NCBI GenBank assembly: GCA_039090855.1
Contig: CM077005.1
Coordinates: forward strand, 78,116,607 to 78,180,606
Reading direction: 5' to 3'
DNA: 64,000 bases
DNA from: Macrothele yani
Lineage: Eukaryota; Arthropoda; Arachnida; Araneae; Macrothelidae
A model generated the notes under the pieces. That model saw only the letters and a list, made by a program, of their open reading frames with translations. It was not told the DNA's origin and made no database searches. The translations under genes were made by a program, and so were the position numbers. Every line of letters begins with the position of its first letter. Within the stretch, counting starts at the first letter, position 1. Shown piece after piece: positions 1 to 11,434 of this stretch.

Positions 1-1194
1 AGCTAATGGCGTTTTTTTTTTTCAAATAGATAAAAAAAAGTCTACTCCCTCCCTAGATTAAACTCATGCTGTCAAAATCCGGATATTTTAAAATTCAGAG
101 TTGTTTTCTAAAAGCCCAAAATTTCATACCTACAAAAAAGTGTGGGTTTGCAAAAGCAACAGTGCTCTTCACGATACTTTACTGTTTTCTTTACGAATCT
201 TAGTATGAATTAATTGATACTGTATATTTTGCGTGTTTTTGCTTTATTATAGAACATTTTTTGTGCCTGTTAATTTCTAAATAGCTACCACAAACGCGTC
301 AGTTTATAATTAAAAATTATACCCAAATTGGTCAATTTCCACGGGAGATATTGTGCTGAAATTCTAAAACGCGAGCGAACAAATCTCACGCATGTACTAC
401 TGCACTGTCCCCGTGAATGCTGATAGCAACCATTTTCAATAGGATAGGTCCACTATGGGTGCTGAACAGCATACACAAACTTCATCACAATCATGCTTTG
501 ATTTTACGCAAGTCATCACGCAAAAGGGCGGAAGAATGTAGCATTCTTTTGTTAGGTCGAATTTCTTGCCAGGGAAGAAGTCACGAAACCATGCCCCAAT
601 GCATTTTTAATTTCTCAAAACTGGTAGTTTTTACTTAATTTCATCATGTTGGGTATCGATCTGAGCTTAAAAATTCCACAGATTTAAAATCCGTTTGAAT
701 TTTTTTCTACGATAACTACGTTCTGAGATAGCATTTCGAACTAGGAGGAATAAAGGCACCTGTTCCAATGCAAAACACACACCATGCTGGCCTGCTGAGA
801 AGTTGCGACTTGGGGAAACAAACAATGCGTTATCTGAAAAGAAGGTGGGAAACAGCGCGTGAGAGAGAGGGGGAAAGAACCGTGCCCAAGGTTAAACAAG
901 CCCAGCTGGTTGGTGTTCTAGTGTTTGAAAAAGGCAAAACAATAACCTAAAACAAGGGAAAACTACAGCAAAATGCTCCCAAATAAACACATGTAACTGA
1001 AAACTTATTCATAACTTACATCAGCACTTTACTTTGAATGGATTAAGTTTAAAAAAAGTTTTAATAGTGGGTGCAAAATCATCAGAAAAAGAAAAAAATC
1101 TCGAAGAAATGCCAAATACGTAAATTTAAAATTTTGCCCGTAAAACAAGTCACATTTCCGTAAATTTTACGGGTAAACCGTAAAACCTGGCAGA
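1..1194. other. AT-rich interval, no gene recognised
   Basis: No coding similarity is recognisable on either strand. The short open frames around 417-638 and 768-950 have no family signature. The segment from about 1125 to 1190 repeats the words CGTAAATTT and CCGTAAA and abuts the point where the gypsy integrase similarity stops, so it may be the edge of another repeat. If the myotubularin gene continues, this is intronic. Confidence 0.5.
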
Positions 1195-2019
1195 TATGCA
1201 ATTGAGTAGTGCCAAGTGCAAGTCAGATTGTTCTAGATCAATGCACTTTAACTTAGCAATTTGCACATCCCATTCTGCCAATCCATTTAATTTGGGATAA
1301 TGAGGACTGGATGTGAGGTGTATCTTCCAGTCTCCTGTGAAATTACGAAATCCTTCAGAGTTATACTGTGGACCATTGTCAGTTTCGAGGATATGAAGAA
1401 TGCCATGAGTGGCAAAAGCAACTTTTAAATACTTGACAACAGCTTGAGACGTTGGTTGACTTAGTTTTTTTAAATCAAAGTATCTGGAATAACTATCAAC
1501 TACAAGGTAGTAATGGTCACCCTTAAAGTCAAATAAATCTGATGCTACTCATTGCCATGGAAAATAGGGAACTGGTTTCATCAACAATGGTTCTGTGTTA
1601 GGAACACGAGCAGTTTGTTGACACGTTGGACATTTTTGAACAAATAGTTAAATACCTTTAGACATTCCATGGCAAAATATTATTTCTTGTGCATGATGTA
1701 AGGAAAGACTAGTACCCAGATGGCCCTGATGGATATGCTTGAGATATTTAGATTGAAGTACTCCAGGTATGATCAGTTGTTCAGCCTTGAACAACAGATT
1801 TTTGTATACAGATAATTCTTCACGATAATTCCAATACTTGTGCAAAGAAACAGGGATTTCCTTTGTTGTTGGTGGCCAAACTTTAAGGATAACTCTCTTG
1901 AGTTGTTGTAGTTTCTCGTCTTCATTTGTTGCTGCAGTCGGCTCTTGAAATGTTAATGAGGGAAGCGGTATATCAAGTAATGTTTCAAATTGTTCATGAT
2001 CTTCACCAGCTGTCTCCAA
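1195..2019 (-). pseudogene. gypsy integrase fragment
   Basis: The minus-strand frame first shows an H2C2-type integrase N-terminus: the HxxxH part near HIHQGHLGTS and the CxxC-type part continuing past 1648. The catalytic core follows with VVDSYSRYF, then TDNGPQYNSE, then HYPKLNGLAEW. These supply the Asp, Asp and Glu of the DDE triad. The H2C2 part is open from 2019 to 1648 and the core lies in another frame to about 1195. The C-terminal chromodomain/GPY part is absent. Such enzymes join retroviral-like cDNA to chromosomal DNA. This one cannot be made intact from the present sequence. Confidence 0.85.
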
Positions 2020-2122
2020 AAGACTCTATACTACAGTCACGACTTAGAGCGTCAGGAATTGGAATCTGAGTACCATGTTTAAATATTATTCTTGGCAAAT
2101 ACAGAAGCACATCAAAAATTAA

Positions 2123-2416
2123 TCACTGTAATCTAGGTGGAGCAGTATGTAAGGGTTTCTTTGCGATGACTTCTGAAAGTTTGTGATCCATTTCAATGGT
2201 AACGGACTTGCCATAAATATAGTCATGAAATTTTTTACACCCATGACGAATAGCAAAGGTTTCCTTATCAATTTGAGGATAACGCAGTTGTGCAGATGTT
2301 AATGTTTTGGTAGAATATGCTATCAGTCTACCATCTTGGAGAAGTACAGCACCAACCACATGAGAACTAGCGTCCACTGAAACAACCACTGGTTTGTTTA
2401 CATCATAATAAGCCAA
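2123..2416 (-). pseudogene. gypsy RNase H fragment
   Basis: The frame contains VVSVDASSHVVGAVLLQDG, the first Asp-containing strand of the retrotransposon RNase H fold. It is followed by the YSTKTLT segment, RYPQIDKETFAI with its Glu, and TIEMDHK with a further Asp. This is the usual tether-less RNase H of Ty3/gypsy polymerases, which degrades the RNA of RNA:DNA hybrids. It lies between the reverse transcriptase and the integrase. It is separated from both by frame breaks, about 65 nt from the RT fragment and about 100 nt from the integrase. Confidence 0.85.
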
Positions 2417-2482
2417 CTGTGGTGTATTTTGAGGAGCTTCTTTTAACTTACAAAAGGCTTTTCCTTGGCCAGAAGACCACTT

Positions 2483-3427
2483 TCACATGACATCTGAATT
2501 TTGTAGGAGTCTGTGCATGGGCTCTGAAATAGTTGAATAATTAGGTATGAATTGAGAAACATAATTAGTCATACCCATAAATCTCTGCAACTCAGTGACA
2601 CAAGTAGGTACTTTTAATTTTCCAATGGCCTTGGATGGGTCAATTTCTATTCCATTTGGCGTAAAAATGTGACCTAAGAACTTAACTCTTGTTTTCTCAA
2701 ATTCACATTTTTCTTTATTCAACTGAACTCCACTATCTAAAAGTTGATCAATGTTCTTTAATGTTAAACTAGATGTAACTCCTTGAGGGTGTTTCCCCAG
2801 ATCAGAGTATCATCCATTGAGCATTCAGTATTGTCAATCTTGTTGGAAAATTTCGGGTGCCGAAGCAAATCCAAAAGGCACTCTCAAAAATGAGTATCGA
2901 CTCCAGGGTGTATTTATTACCTGTCAAGTAATCAGAAGTACGTTTTGTGACACGAATCCCTTTTTTGCATCAAGAAGGGTAAAATATTTTGCTGTCTTCA
3001 CTCTAGCAGCTATATCTTCCACAGTTTTGAGTAGAAAGTGACATCTTTTAAATAGCCTTACTTAGGTTAGTAGGGTCTAAACACAAATGAATATTGTTTT
3101 GTTTCTTAACTATACTAAAGTGCTTATTGCAGGAATAGGATTTGAGACAGGTACCAGAATTTTCTTGACCACCATGTCAATCTCTTTCTTTACCTTCTCA
3201 CAAATTGCATATGGTATTCGGCATGGTAAATGTATACTTAACGAAGCACATTCTTGCAGCTCTATATCATTTTTAAAATTCTTTATACAACCAATACCTT
3301 GAAGAATCTTTTCTGAAACAGGAATTCCAATTTCATGGACTTGTATGAAATCCTTATTTCTTACTATCAAACCTAAGTTGTCACAAGCATAGCATTCTAA
3401 AACACAGTTGAAATTACCCTCAACCAC
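2483..3427 (-). pseudogene. gypsy reverse transcriptase, frame-broken
   Basis: The 3110-3427 frame carries the region before and into RT, including CRIPYAICEKVKKEIDMVVK and LVPVSNP. A second stretch near 2860-3010 (minus) gives LLDAKKGFVSQN and LRVPFGFASAPEIFQQ, RT motifs with a conserved Phe-Gly. The catalytic box is MDDTLIWGNTLKEL near 2815, where families usually have YxDD. The connection part is at 2483-2722 (KFLGHIFTPNGIEIDP...FMGMTNYV). All motifs are collinear but spread over several frames. The polymerase is recognisable but inactive. Confidence 0.85.
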
Positions 3428-3538
3428 TAGAAAATTAAGTGCAACAGGTTTGCTTTGTATGGTACACTTAGTGCTTATCTCACCCAGAACCGGTGTATAC
3501 GTATAATTAAAAGCTCTCAGTCATTTAACTTGTGAATT

Positions 3539-3982
3539 TTAAATTTTCACAGATAGTTGTCTTGCCATGACATTCCCTTCTGCACCAGTGTCAATCTTAA
3601 AATTAGCACAAATTCCGTTATCAAACAGCACCTTTGTACACCACTTACCTTTGTAATTATTTGAGAAATTAACCAATTCATTTATATGTAAAGTATCACA
3701 GATATATGTAGTAACATCCTCCAAATCACTACTTGATTTACTTATTTCATGAACTTCCTTATTCCATGACTTAAGGGTTTTCATATTCACTTTACATTGG
3801 CGTGCATAGTATCCCTTCTTGGAACAGGAATTACACGTCACACTGAAAGCAGGACAATTCTGAAATTGGTGCACCAAACCACATCGCCAACACACTCCTT
3901 TTGCTTTGGTGTCCACTGTGGACTTTGATTTTCCATACATTTCTGAGCCACTGAATTCTCTAGTGACCTTTTGTTTGTTCAT
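3539..3982 (-). pseudogene. gypsy zinc-knuckle and aspartic protease fragment
   Basis: The frame contains CWRCGLVHQFQNCPAF and then CNSCSKKGYYARQCK, two CCHC-like knuckles of a nucleocapsid region. About 70 residues later comes FKIDTGAEGNVM, the DTGA active-site motif of retropepsins. The frame runs into the end of the gag frame at about 4004, separated by stops. The nucleocapsid would bind genomic RNA and the protease would process the polyprotein. The order and motifs fit K02A2.6-type metazoan gypsy elements, a family-level inference. Confidence 0.87.
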
Positions 3983-4003
3983 TTTTAATGAAAGGACCTC
4001 TTT

Positions 4004-4567
4004 TTATTTATTCATTACCGTCTTCATTTCCTGAAGTGGATTCGTAGCTTGTTCACTGGCCTGGCAAATATCAATCGCTTTATTCAATGTAAGCTCTCTT
4101 TCGGCTAATAATAATCCACATACCTTATCAGAATGTATACCACGCACAAACTGGTCACGTAACAAGCTATCTTGTAAATTACTGAAAGCACAATCACTAA
4201 ACTTTGTTCGAAGTTTGGTTAAATAAAAATCAAAATTTTCTTGCTCACCTTTAATACAACTAAAAATAAATAAATAAATGTGTATACGTCTCATTAGGTT
4301 TTTGAAGAAAATAATCACCAAATCTTCTTTTTATCACTGCTATATCCCTTTGCTCTGCCTCAGTTTTAAAAAATAAACGTATTAAAAATCATAGTTGCCG
4401 AAGTTCCTATTGCTGACATAAACATAGTGGCCTGTGCCTGCAGTGGTTTCTCAAAGAGCTGTGTAGCAATTGCGTAAAACTTGAATGTCTGTTTCCACAG
4501 CCTTTGTAGCCATGTTGTCAGCTATCAATTCCAGCTCACAAGGAATACAAACGTTAGTTGAATCCAT
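4004..4567 (-). pseudogene. gypsy gag fragment
   Basis: An ATG at 4567 (minus) opens a frame beginning MDSTNVCIPCEL that is broken by a stop near 4460. Gag similarity resumes at 4004-4321 with GEQENFDFYLTKLR, CAFSNLQDSLLRDQFVRG and LNKAIDICQASEQA. These are typical of gypsy gag capsid regions (retrotransposon gag family). The gag start lies about 80 nt inside the LTR/primer-binding-site boundary, as expected for a leader. Several stops and frameshifts make it non-functional. Confidence 0.8.
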
Positions 4568-4630
4568 GTTACTTGATACTCTTAATTTAATACAATTGAT
4601 TAGAATTAGTCATAACACTATGAAGTTCAC

Positions 4631-4650
4631 AATGAAACGATCTGACACCA
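4631..4650 (-). promoter_or_regulatory. Primer-binding site of the gypsy element
   Basis: The minus strand reads TGGTGTCAGATCGTTTC immediately after the LTR end. TGG matches the CCA tail of a priming tRNA, and TGGTGTCAGA is a start often seen in metazoan gypsy elements. The exact tRNA was not determined. Confidence 0.7.
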
Positions 4651-4940
4651 TGTAATAACAAACACGGTTATCACTCACAAGGACTAAGCTGCCATTACAG
4701 ATCACAACAACCACTGGAATGGTGCGTGTTGCCAATCTCATTTATTCATCTACAAATTACCCATATGAGAATACAGGAGCATATGACAAGCATTAGATCT
4801 TGTGAGCCCCCTTCAGTACGTACACTGTATGCAACAGCTAGTTCTTTGGTATGAAGCACTGAGTCTTCTTTAATGCCATCTAGTTCATTTTCATCAATGT
4901 GTCCAGGTATATAGTGTGGACGGATAGTATGCTTGAACAG
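4651..4940 (-). repeat. 5' LTR of the gypsy element (outer edge uncertain)
   Basis: The inner edge is fixed by the terminal TGTAATAACA (plus strand), which on the element strand gives the expected CA end right before the primer-binding site. The outer edge is not fixed because no second LTR survives in the window. I place it just before the pogo-like repeat that starts near 4955. Confidence 0.55.
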
Positions 4941-4954
4941 TAATCAGATGTGGG

Positions 4955-5690
4955 CAGAGTTGTATAAAAATAAAACGTGTCTGCCTACACAACCATTAAA
5001 ACAGAAAACTTGCTGCAAACCCGTAAATCACAATAACAATAAAATAAGGTAATTTAAAGAAAAATTAATATAACAATAAATAATTATTAGAACATTACAG
5101 ATTCCAGAGAGGACAAAAGTACATTACGACTGAATGCATATAAATGTGCGTAAAATGGACCTTAAGGCCAAAAGTTTAAAATATTGAACTACGAACCTCA
5201 TAAAAACAAGATACTAATTAAAGAATTTTTTTTATATCTAGAAAAGCAGTTCTGTTAATGAATCTTCAAAAATTATAAATAGCATTTTCAACAACTTAAT
5301 TCAAAAATAGTAGACTTATAAAATACAAAAGGAAAAGATTTTTATTTTATAACTGGCAACTGCAAGAGAAACCTGGCAATGAAATTTAAATTCTTTCTGT
5401 GTAAATGGAACTTTTGTTACAGTTCCTATATATTGAGAACAGGCCTTGATAAAATCAAGAGGCCAGAAGAACTCACTATCGGAAGATGTGAAAAATAGTT
5501 GAACATTCTCACGTTAAGACAGAATTAAATATGAGTAAAGCCTTGAGTAAGTGTTTTAATTGCTGTAAATAACATTTTTATTTTTTTAATCTACAAGCCA
5601 AAACTATCTGCAAAATCTGCTAATAATTCGGAAACTATCCGCGTATGCGTGTACGTCTATATTCTGCGACTCTGGATGTGGGTTCATTTC
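4955..5690 (-). mobile_element. pogo/Tigger-type element, partial copy in inverse orientation
   Basis: The sequence matches, as reverse complement, about 20260-21025 of the complete pogo-like element at 20030-21355. Both share a run from GAGTTGTATAAAAATAAAA, through the AACCTGGCAATGAAATTTAAAT-type block, to the AGTAAGTGTTTTAATTGC and TACAAGCCAAAACTAT segments. Both terminal inverted repeats are missing here. No open frame is present. It is an old, end-truncated copy. Confidence 0.75.
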
Positions 5691-6747
5691 CAGCTCTGGG
5701 GCGATGAAATTTTAAAGTTTTCTGATGTGATTGATATTACGTGAGAATGGTAAATACAGTCAATTCAGAAATGTCTGACTGTTGTGTTAATTATCATGAA
5801 TGTTTTTTGTCATCATCCCTGTTCATCATCTTAATCATGGAATCACCTCTGAATTCATGAAAATTCTCACACTGGTCTAAACATTTTCTTAAAACATTCT
5901 CATCAGAATGTTCACATCTTGGCAATTTTTGAGTATGGCTGGTCTGGATTTTTTTCATTTGTCTAACAAGCCTATTCCAGCAGTCATGTCATTAACACCA
6001 CTTTCAAGTGTTTCTGGAAATTAGGTGGCTTTTTGTGAAGCACTGGTCTCATTGACTGCACTTCTTTCTGTATCTGCTACAAAAGATACAGAAACAATAC
6101 TTCACAGTTCATTTTCTTTCATCGGGTGTATGTGTGGGTAGGTGGGCGGCGGTATTCAGTTTTGTTTTTCTTTCATGGTTTTCCATGAATTCAAGACATT
6201 TTCAGAACATTTTTTTGAAACACCATTCTTAAATTTTACTCTGTTTCAATATTAATTAATGCACAACATCTACACCTCATTGTAAAGGCAACATTTTCGT
6301 TAGCTTCTCTTTTTGTTCTTCATGGGGTTCTAGCTTAGTTTCCACTGTAAGTAATTTCTCTTTTATTTAATACTCATTATCATGTACAATATGATTAAAA
6401 TACTAATTATATAATACAGTAAAAACTTAATACACACAGGAAACAGCTCCAATAAACAAAGATGAACACCTGAAGACCAGTGTGCGCACAGCAATTCATG
6501 CACTTCACCCAAACTAGCTAATAAAAGAGGAGAAATATACAGATAATGACACCGGCTACAGCAAATTACCACACACTAAACAAAACCTTGAATGGGAAGA
6601 TTTGAACTATTGAGACTCTACTGTATGTGTACATGCAATCTCATTAACTTTGAAATCACTGCAAGACATAAGACACAGTATACATAACCACGTAAGACAA
6701 CAATTTTCAATAACATATGCTTATTATATAAAAAATATTTTACTTAC
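5691..6747. other. Intronic sequence 3' of the GRAM exon
   Basis: No gene or recognisable repeat was identified. By position it is the start of the third intron of the myotubularin gene. The next expected exon (continuing the GRAM domain) was not found here or further left. Confidence 0.45.
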
Positions 6748-6842
6748 TCTGTCAGAACTTCTAAAATATAACTTATAATTGGTAACAAACAGTGTTCCTC
6801 GAGCTGGTCCCGTGAAGGGGCAAAGGTAAGTAACATCTCGTG
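6748..6842 (-). CDS. Myotubularin-family phosphatase, exon 3 (start of GRAM domain)
   Basis: This 95-nt exon encodes [18 protein letters not shown] followed by [13 protein letters not shown]. That is the opening of the PH-GRAM domain of the MTM1/MTMR1/MTMR2 branch, where DVTYICPFTG...RGTLTVTNYRLYF is conserved. The acceptor is TTAATTATAG before CACGAG. The donor is AGA followed by GTAAGT, a consensus site. The exon starts inside a codon and needs one base from the previous exon, exactly what exon 2 (15848-15932) supplies as G, giving Ala. Myotubularins remove the 3-phosphate from PI3P and PI(3,5)P2 on endosomal membranes, and the GRAM domain helps bind them. The catalytic CX5R exon is not in the window. 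Which paralogue it is cannot be decided from this part. Confidence 0.92.
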
Positions 6843-9341
6843 CTATAATTAACAGAGGGCAAAACATTATAATGTATTTCACAGTAAGTTGTAACTGGCA
6901 TATGTATTGCCATGAAACAAACAGAATAGAAATAACCATTGAAATAGAATTCAAATAATGATAGAACTAACTAAATAACAAAAATAAATGAATAAGACAC
7001 AAGTTTTCACATGATTTCACCATTGTAACTGCTTTATTTTTACTTTAGTAGTTCATGAAGTCTAATATAAGGGTTATAAGTAGCTGATAAGCATTTTACA
7101 TGTGTCATAAAATTTATGTAACACACAGTGATAAATCTTTTGGCCAACTCAAATCAGGAAGAATCTATTTGCAATATGTCTGGAAAGCCAATAATTCTGG
7201 TTTGGGGCTGTTTTAGCCCACATGGGCCTCATTCCTAATTACTGGGCCATGTTTCAGCCTCAGTAAAATAGATGTGTGTGATTGGTGCGTGCTTGGGGAA
7301 GGGATAAGATTTGCTCTACCATAATTACATACACAAACCTTCTCCACTCACACATCCAAAAACATATGTTAATGCTCATGAAAAACAAAAGATAGAATAG
7401 TCAGCCATAGAGGGATATGAACCAACTCTTTTATGCTACAGTTGTGTTTAGACAGTTCTGAATCAGGAAGCTTTACCTAGAAAGCTTACTACTTAATAAA
7501 ATAAATAAATAAAGTACAGTGATTAATAAAGAAATACACAATATCATAAACAGGTATATTTATTTTTTAAACTGTCATTCAAATTTCATTAACTATATAG
7601 CTGGAAAGAAAAATATAAGTGCATTACTATTATCATGTTACAGAGCTCAGATCCAGATGTAACTGTGTTTGTGTGCCAGTGGGGACACTTTCTAGTACAG
7701 TACAGTGTGGTACACCTTAGTATTGTTTAATGCACGCTGACCACAAATGTGATTAAAATAACTAAATAATGCTAAGTTGAGTAGCAAATATGGATGTGCT
7801 TCAAAATGAAGAACTTTGTATTCTTCTGAAACACTGACCAATCTCAGGAAAACATCTTTTTAAAAGCAACTAGTTAGAAATACCATTGCAACTTCTGAAA
7901 AGTAGTCCACTACAAATAACACTATATTTTTTGTAACAAAAACTTCTGATACAATTACTTTCCAAAAAAAAGTAGATTTTACAAAGCTATTCCTTTGGTA
8001 ATTATATGTCTATAAATCATTTAGAATTGTAGAAAGCACAATATAACAGAAGTAACAAGAAAAATATATACAGAACTATGAGTAGTCTTCAGCTGACATT
8101 TAATGCTGAGTAACCAAAGCCTTCCTTAAATATACTGTTTTCAGTATTTTATCAAACTTTAACCACATTAAACAATATGAATAATTACTTCAATAGCCTC
8201 CTCTTAATATTCAGGTTATCTGACTATGAAAATTGACATACATATTTTTGCTAATGTATTCAACATTTTGTACTGGATTAGTAATACAGCAGAATCCTGA
8301 TGGAAATACTTTTACATATCAGGAAAGAAAAATGCATTAGGACAAAAACCAAGATCGTTACATTTATAACTACTAAGTGTGTACTACTTTCTTTTACCCT
8401 TTAACTGAAAATTTCAGTAATTCTCCAGAGAAAACTGATATCAGAGTTTTGACTCCTAGTTAACTTTGCGTGCTCAGCATACAAATCAGTATCCATAAAT
8501 TCACTTTTTGACTATTCCAGTACAGAAGATGAAATCAAAATGGGTTAGGTCAAATTGATGGCATCTGCATAGCTGTCACTAGTTTACCATTTTTAATGTC
8601 TTAAAACAGTGTGTTTATGAACATTGAATATGTGTACATGGGTGTCTATATAAGGGGGCATTTGTTATAAAACTAATTTGGATTGCTAATTTTTCTGTAG
8701 AACTTCGGGATATGCATTTATACAGAAAAAATTGAAAAATTCCAGTAGAATTTACAGCAAAAAGTAATAATGAAATGTCCCATTACATGTTGGAGAACGG
8801 CATACATCATACGGGTTTCATACCATATGAGAAAGTATGAAAGGTGAAGAAATGAAAAATATATCATCCTCTGCAACAGCTATTTACTACGAGACAAAGT
8901 TTTCTCGAAATTTTCCCCAGAAATTTGTCTTGCAGGTATTATTTCATTCTCGATAACCAATTGAGCAGTCTCTGATGTTTCATGGTACATTTAACAGAAG
9001 AGGCCAAAAGGATCAAAAGAACAATAAAGAAACTTTTTTATTGTCCTGGCATGCTGTCTAATTTCATCTATCCACCATATGTACCAAAGAAAGTTGAAAT
9101 CCATTACATTTTTGCCCACAAAACAGAACTACAAACAAACCTCACTCAGAGAGATACAAACAAACCCCACTCATGAAAATGTAACAAAGTTTAAAAAATT
9201 TAATTGCAAAATCTACTAAGAGAGAAAGATTTCAAAGAAATGGGAACATATATGTGATTAGTTCACAGCCTTACAGACTATTTTCATTAACATACCAGGT
9301 TAACACAGAATTCAGGAAAGAAGTGAAAAAGGAAGATTGAA

Positions 9342-9343
<2 letters not shown>

Positions 9344-9375
<32 letters not shown>
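9344..9375. repeat. (CA)n microsatellite
   Basis: An uninterrupted dinucleotide run of about 16 units. Confidence 0.95.
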
Positions 9376-9377
<2 letters not shown>

Positions 9378-9974
9378 CACAAAAGGGAATGCCACAAGAA
9401 ATAAGAGCCTTCCAATTACAAGCATTTGTTTCATGATTTTTTTTTTTTTTTTTTTTTGAATGACAGCACTTTCATTTATGAAGATAATAGATTCTTTTCA
9501 TTTTAGACAATGGAAAAAACATTTCAAGTTTCTATTTTTTTCTGTCTTTTTATTCACACAGATTCGTAACACATAAGCAAGTGAGTCCATGATATATGTT
9601 CAGCATGAAAGCTGACATCCAGTATATGCTTGCACTATCATTATTTAAACAATGTACGTTTTTTTCTAGCTGAAAGGCTTGAGCTGAGGCACTTCTGGAA
9701 GTGATTATAAGTAATGTTCCTTTGGTTTTACATGAAAGGGCAAAGTTTTTAGGAGTTTTATTTCAGGAGAATCTAAAAGTGGGATGCCCATGTTGAAGTT
9801 ATTTCGCGGGACTTGAGATCTCAAATAGGAGTTTTATCTACAGTTTCGAGTCTATTACTACTAAAGGTTACGTTAACACTTTATTATTCTTTCATTTACA
9901 ACTGATTGCATGAGACCTATCCAAAAGAAAAGTCATTCATGCAAGCTTATCTAAAAACCATGGTAATCTAATAG

Positions 9975-9980
9975 TATACA

Positions 9981-10010
<30 letters not shown>
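9975..10010. repeat. (CATA)n microsatellite
   Basis: About nine tandem CATA units, roughly 70 bp beyond the 3' end of the LINE that ends near 10080. Simple repeats often adjoin LINE 3' ends. Confidence 0.95.
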
Positions 10011-10011
<1 letters not shown>

Positions 10012-10079
10012 CACTAAGCTGTTCTGTGAGATTCAGAGGTCAGCTCTAAAAAGAAATACAAACTACCAGATATTTTTAC

Positions 10080-11430
10080 TTATTGCTGTCGTATCAAACT
10101 TCTCCATTTACAGCGATTTTGACATACAACTCGTGCTTCACTAATATCCATTACACGCCGTACACAAGATCTTTTATACTTCATACTCATAATCTTTTTC
10201 TCATGCAGACACTCCTGAATCTGATCCACCCATGTCTTCCTTGGCCTTCCTCTGCCTTTCCTTCCTGCCACTTGGGCTGAAAAGATTTTCTTAGTAAGCA
10301 TTTCATCACTCATTCTTTCAACATGGCCAAACCACCAAAGCATATTGGTCTCCACCTTGCTAACAACATTTTGCTTCACATCACACAACTGCAATACATC
10401 TTCATTTCTCACACAATCATATCATGTCTTGCCACAAACTCCACGTAAGTAACGCATTTCTCCAGCACACAAACGACTCCTATGTTTCTTCTGCAGTACC
10501 CAGGTTTCACTACCATACATCAGAGTACGAACAATTACACTTTCAAACACAGCCATGCTGCACTATCTAGAGAACCCATCATTCCTGTGAAAACCTCAAA
10601 GAGGAGCTATGACTTTCAAAGAAGAATTCACTCGCCTACTGATTTCACCATCCAACTTGTTCTCTCTGTCAAACATGCTTCCTAAATACACAAACTCACT
10701 CACCTGGTCAATCACAGTGCCATTTATACTTACATTACATTCAGTGCTACCTGTTCCTCTCCCAAACACCATAACTTTGGTTTTTCCCTTATTTATACTC
10801 AGTTTGAATTTCATGCAAACTTCGTGCATCCAAGTCAACATACTCTGCAACTCACTTTTGCTCTCTGCCAACAAGACAGTGTCATCAGCATACAGCAATC
10901 TGCACACACGGATATCACCAAGACAAAAACCACTATTATCTATTTTGGCATCACGCATGCATGCATCCATAAATATATTAAACAGCCATAATGACATTAC
11001 ACAACCTTGTCTAACTCCTGCACCAATGGAAAACCATTTTGATAAAACACCATTCACTCGTACACAAGCTCTACTACCAGCATACATGACTTTTACACTA
11101 TTAAGTAGATTCCCAGTAACACCATATTCATTCAATACCTTCCACAAAAGTGCCCTATTCACTCGGTCGTAAGCTTTCTCTAAATCTATGAAGGCAGTAA
11201 AAACTTTCTTCCCAACAGCCAGATACTTTTCAATCATCGTGCGTAATGCAAAAATCTGGTTAGTGCAGCCTTTACCAGGCATAAAACCACTCTGAACATC
11301 CCACACTTTCAATAATGTAAGACCCCGTATTTTTTCAATAACAACCTTACCAAACACTTTCCCTGGCACACTCAGTAGGCTAATACCACGATAGTTCTTG
11401 CATTCAGTCTGATCACCTTTTTCCCTTATA
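10080..11430 (-). pseudogene. LINE reverse transcriptase, C-terminal two thirds
   Basis: From about 11430 the frame reads NYRGISLLSVPGKV, SGFMPGKGCTNQIF, AFIDLEKAYDRV, GVRQGCVMS and LLYADDTVLLAES. These are RT motifs 2 to 5, with the catalytic YADD at about 10881-10892. After a frame break near 10590 to 10420, the C-terminal region continues as MLWWFGHVERMSDE and GRGRPRKTWVDQIQ and ends at a stop near 10080. The polymerase copies LINE RNA into DNA at a nicked target. Frameshifts at the RT/C-terminal junction and the split N-terminus make it inactive. Confidence 0.88.
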
Positions 11431-11434
11431 CAAG

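Larger units (their letters stand above)
1195..4650 (-). mobile_element. Degenerate Ty3/gypsy LTR retrotransposon internal region
   Basis: Read on the minus strand, the order is gag, zinc knuckle plus aspartic protease, reverse transcriptase, RNase H and integrase, which is the Ty3/gypsy order. Each domain is open only over short stretches and joined to the next by frameshifts or stops, so the copy is dead. A primer-binding site (minus-strand TGGTGTCAGATCG) lies directly inside an LTR edge at 4650/4651. Similarity stops within the integrase core near 1195, so the 3' end and 3' LTR are missing. The element probably lies in the third intron of the myotubularin gene, transcribed on the same strand as that gene. 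Confidence 0.88.
6843..10079. other. Intron 2 sequence of the myotubularin gene, no coding signal
   Basis: AT-rich intronic DNA. It holds a (CA)n run at 9344-9375, a T-run near 9440 and a (CATA)n run at 9975-10010. The open frame at 8982-9176 has no family signature and no splice support that I can see. No conserved exon of the myotubularin family was recognised. Confidence 0.55.

Noticed and set aside
1195..4650. An endogenous retrovirus with an env gene
   Set aside because: No membrane-glycoprotein-like frame follows the integrase. Similarity stops inside the integrase core, so only gag and pol remains are present.
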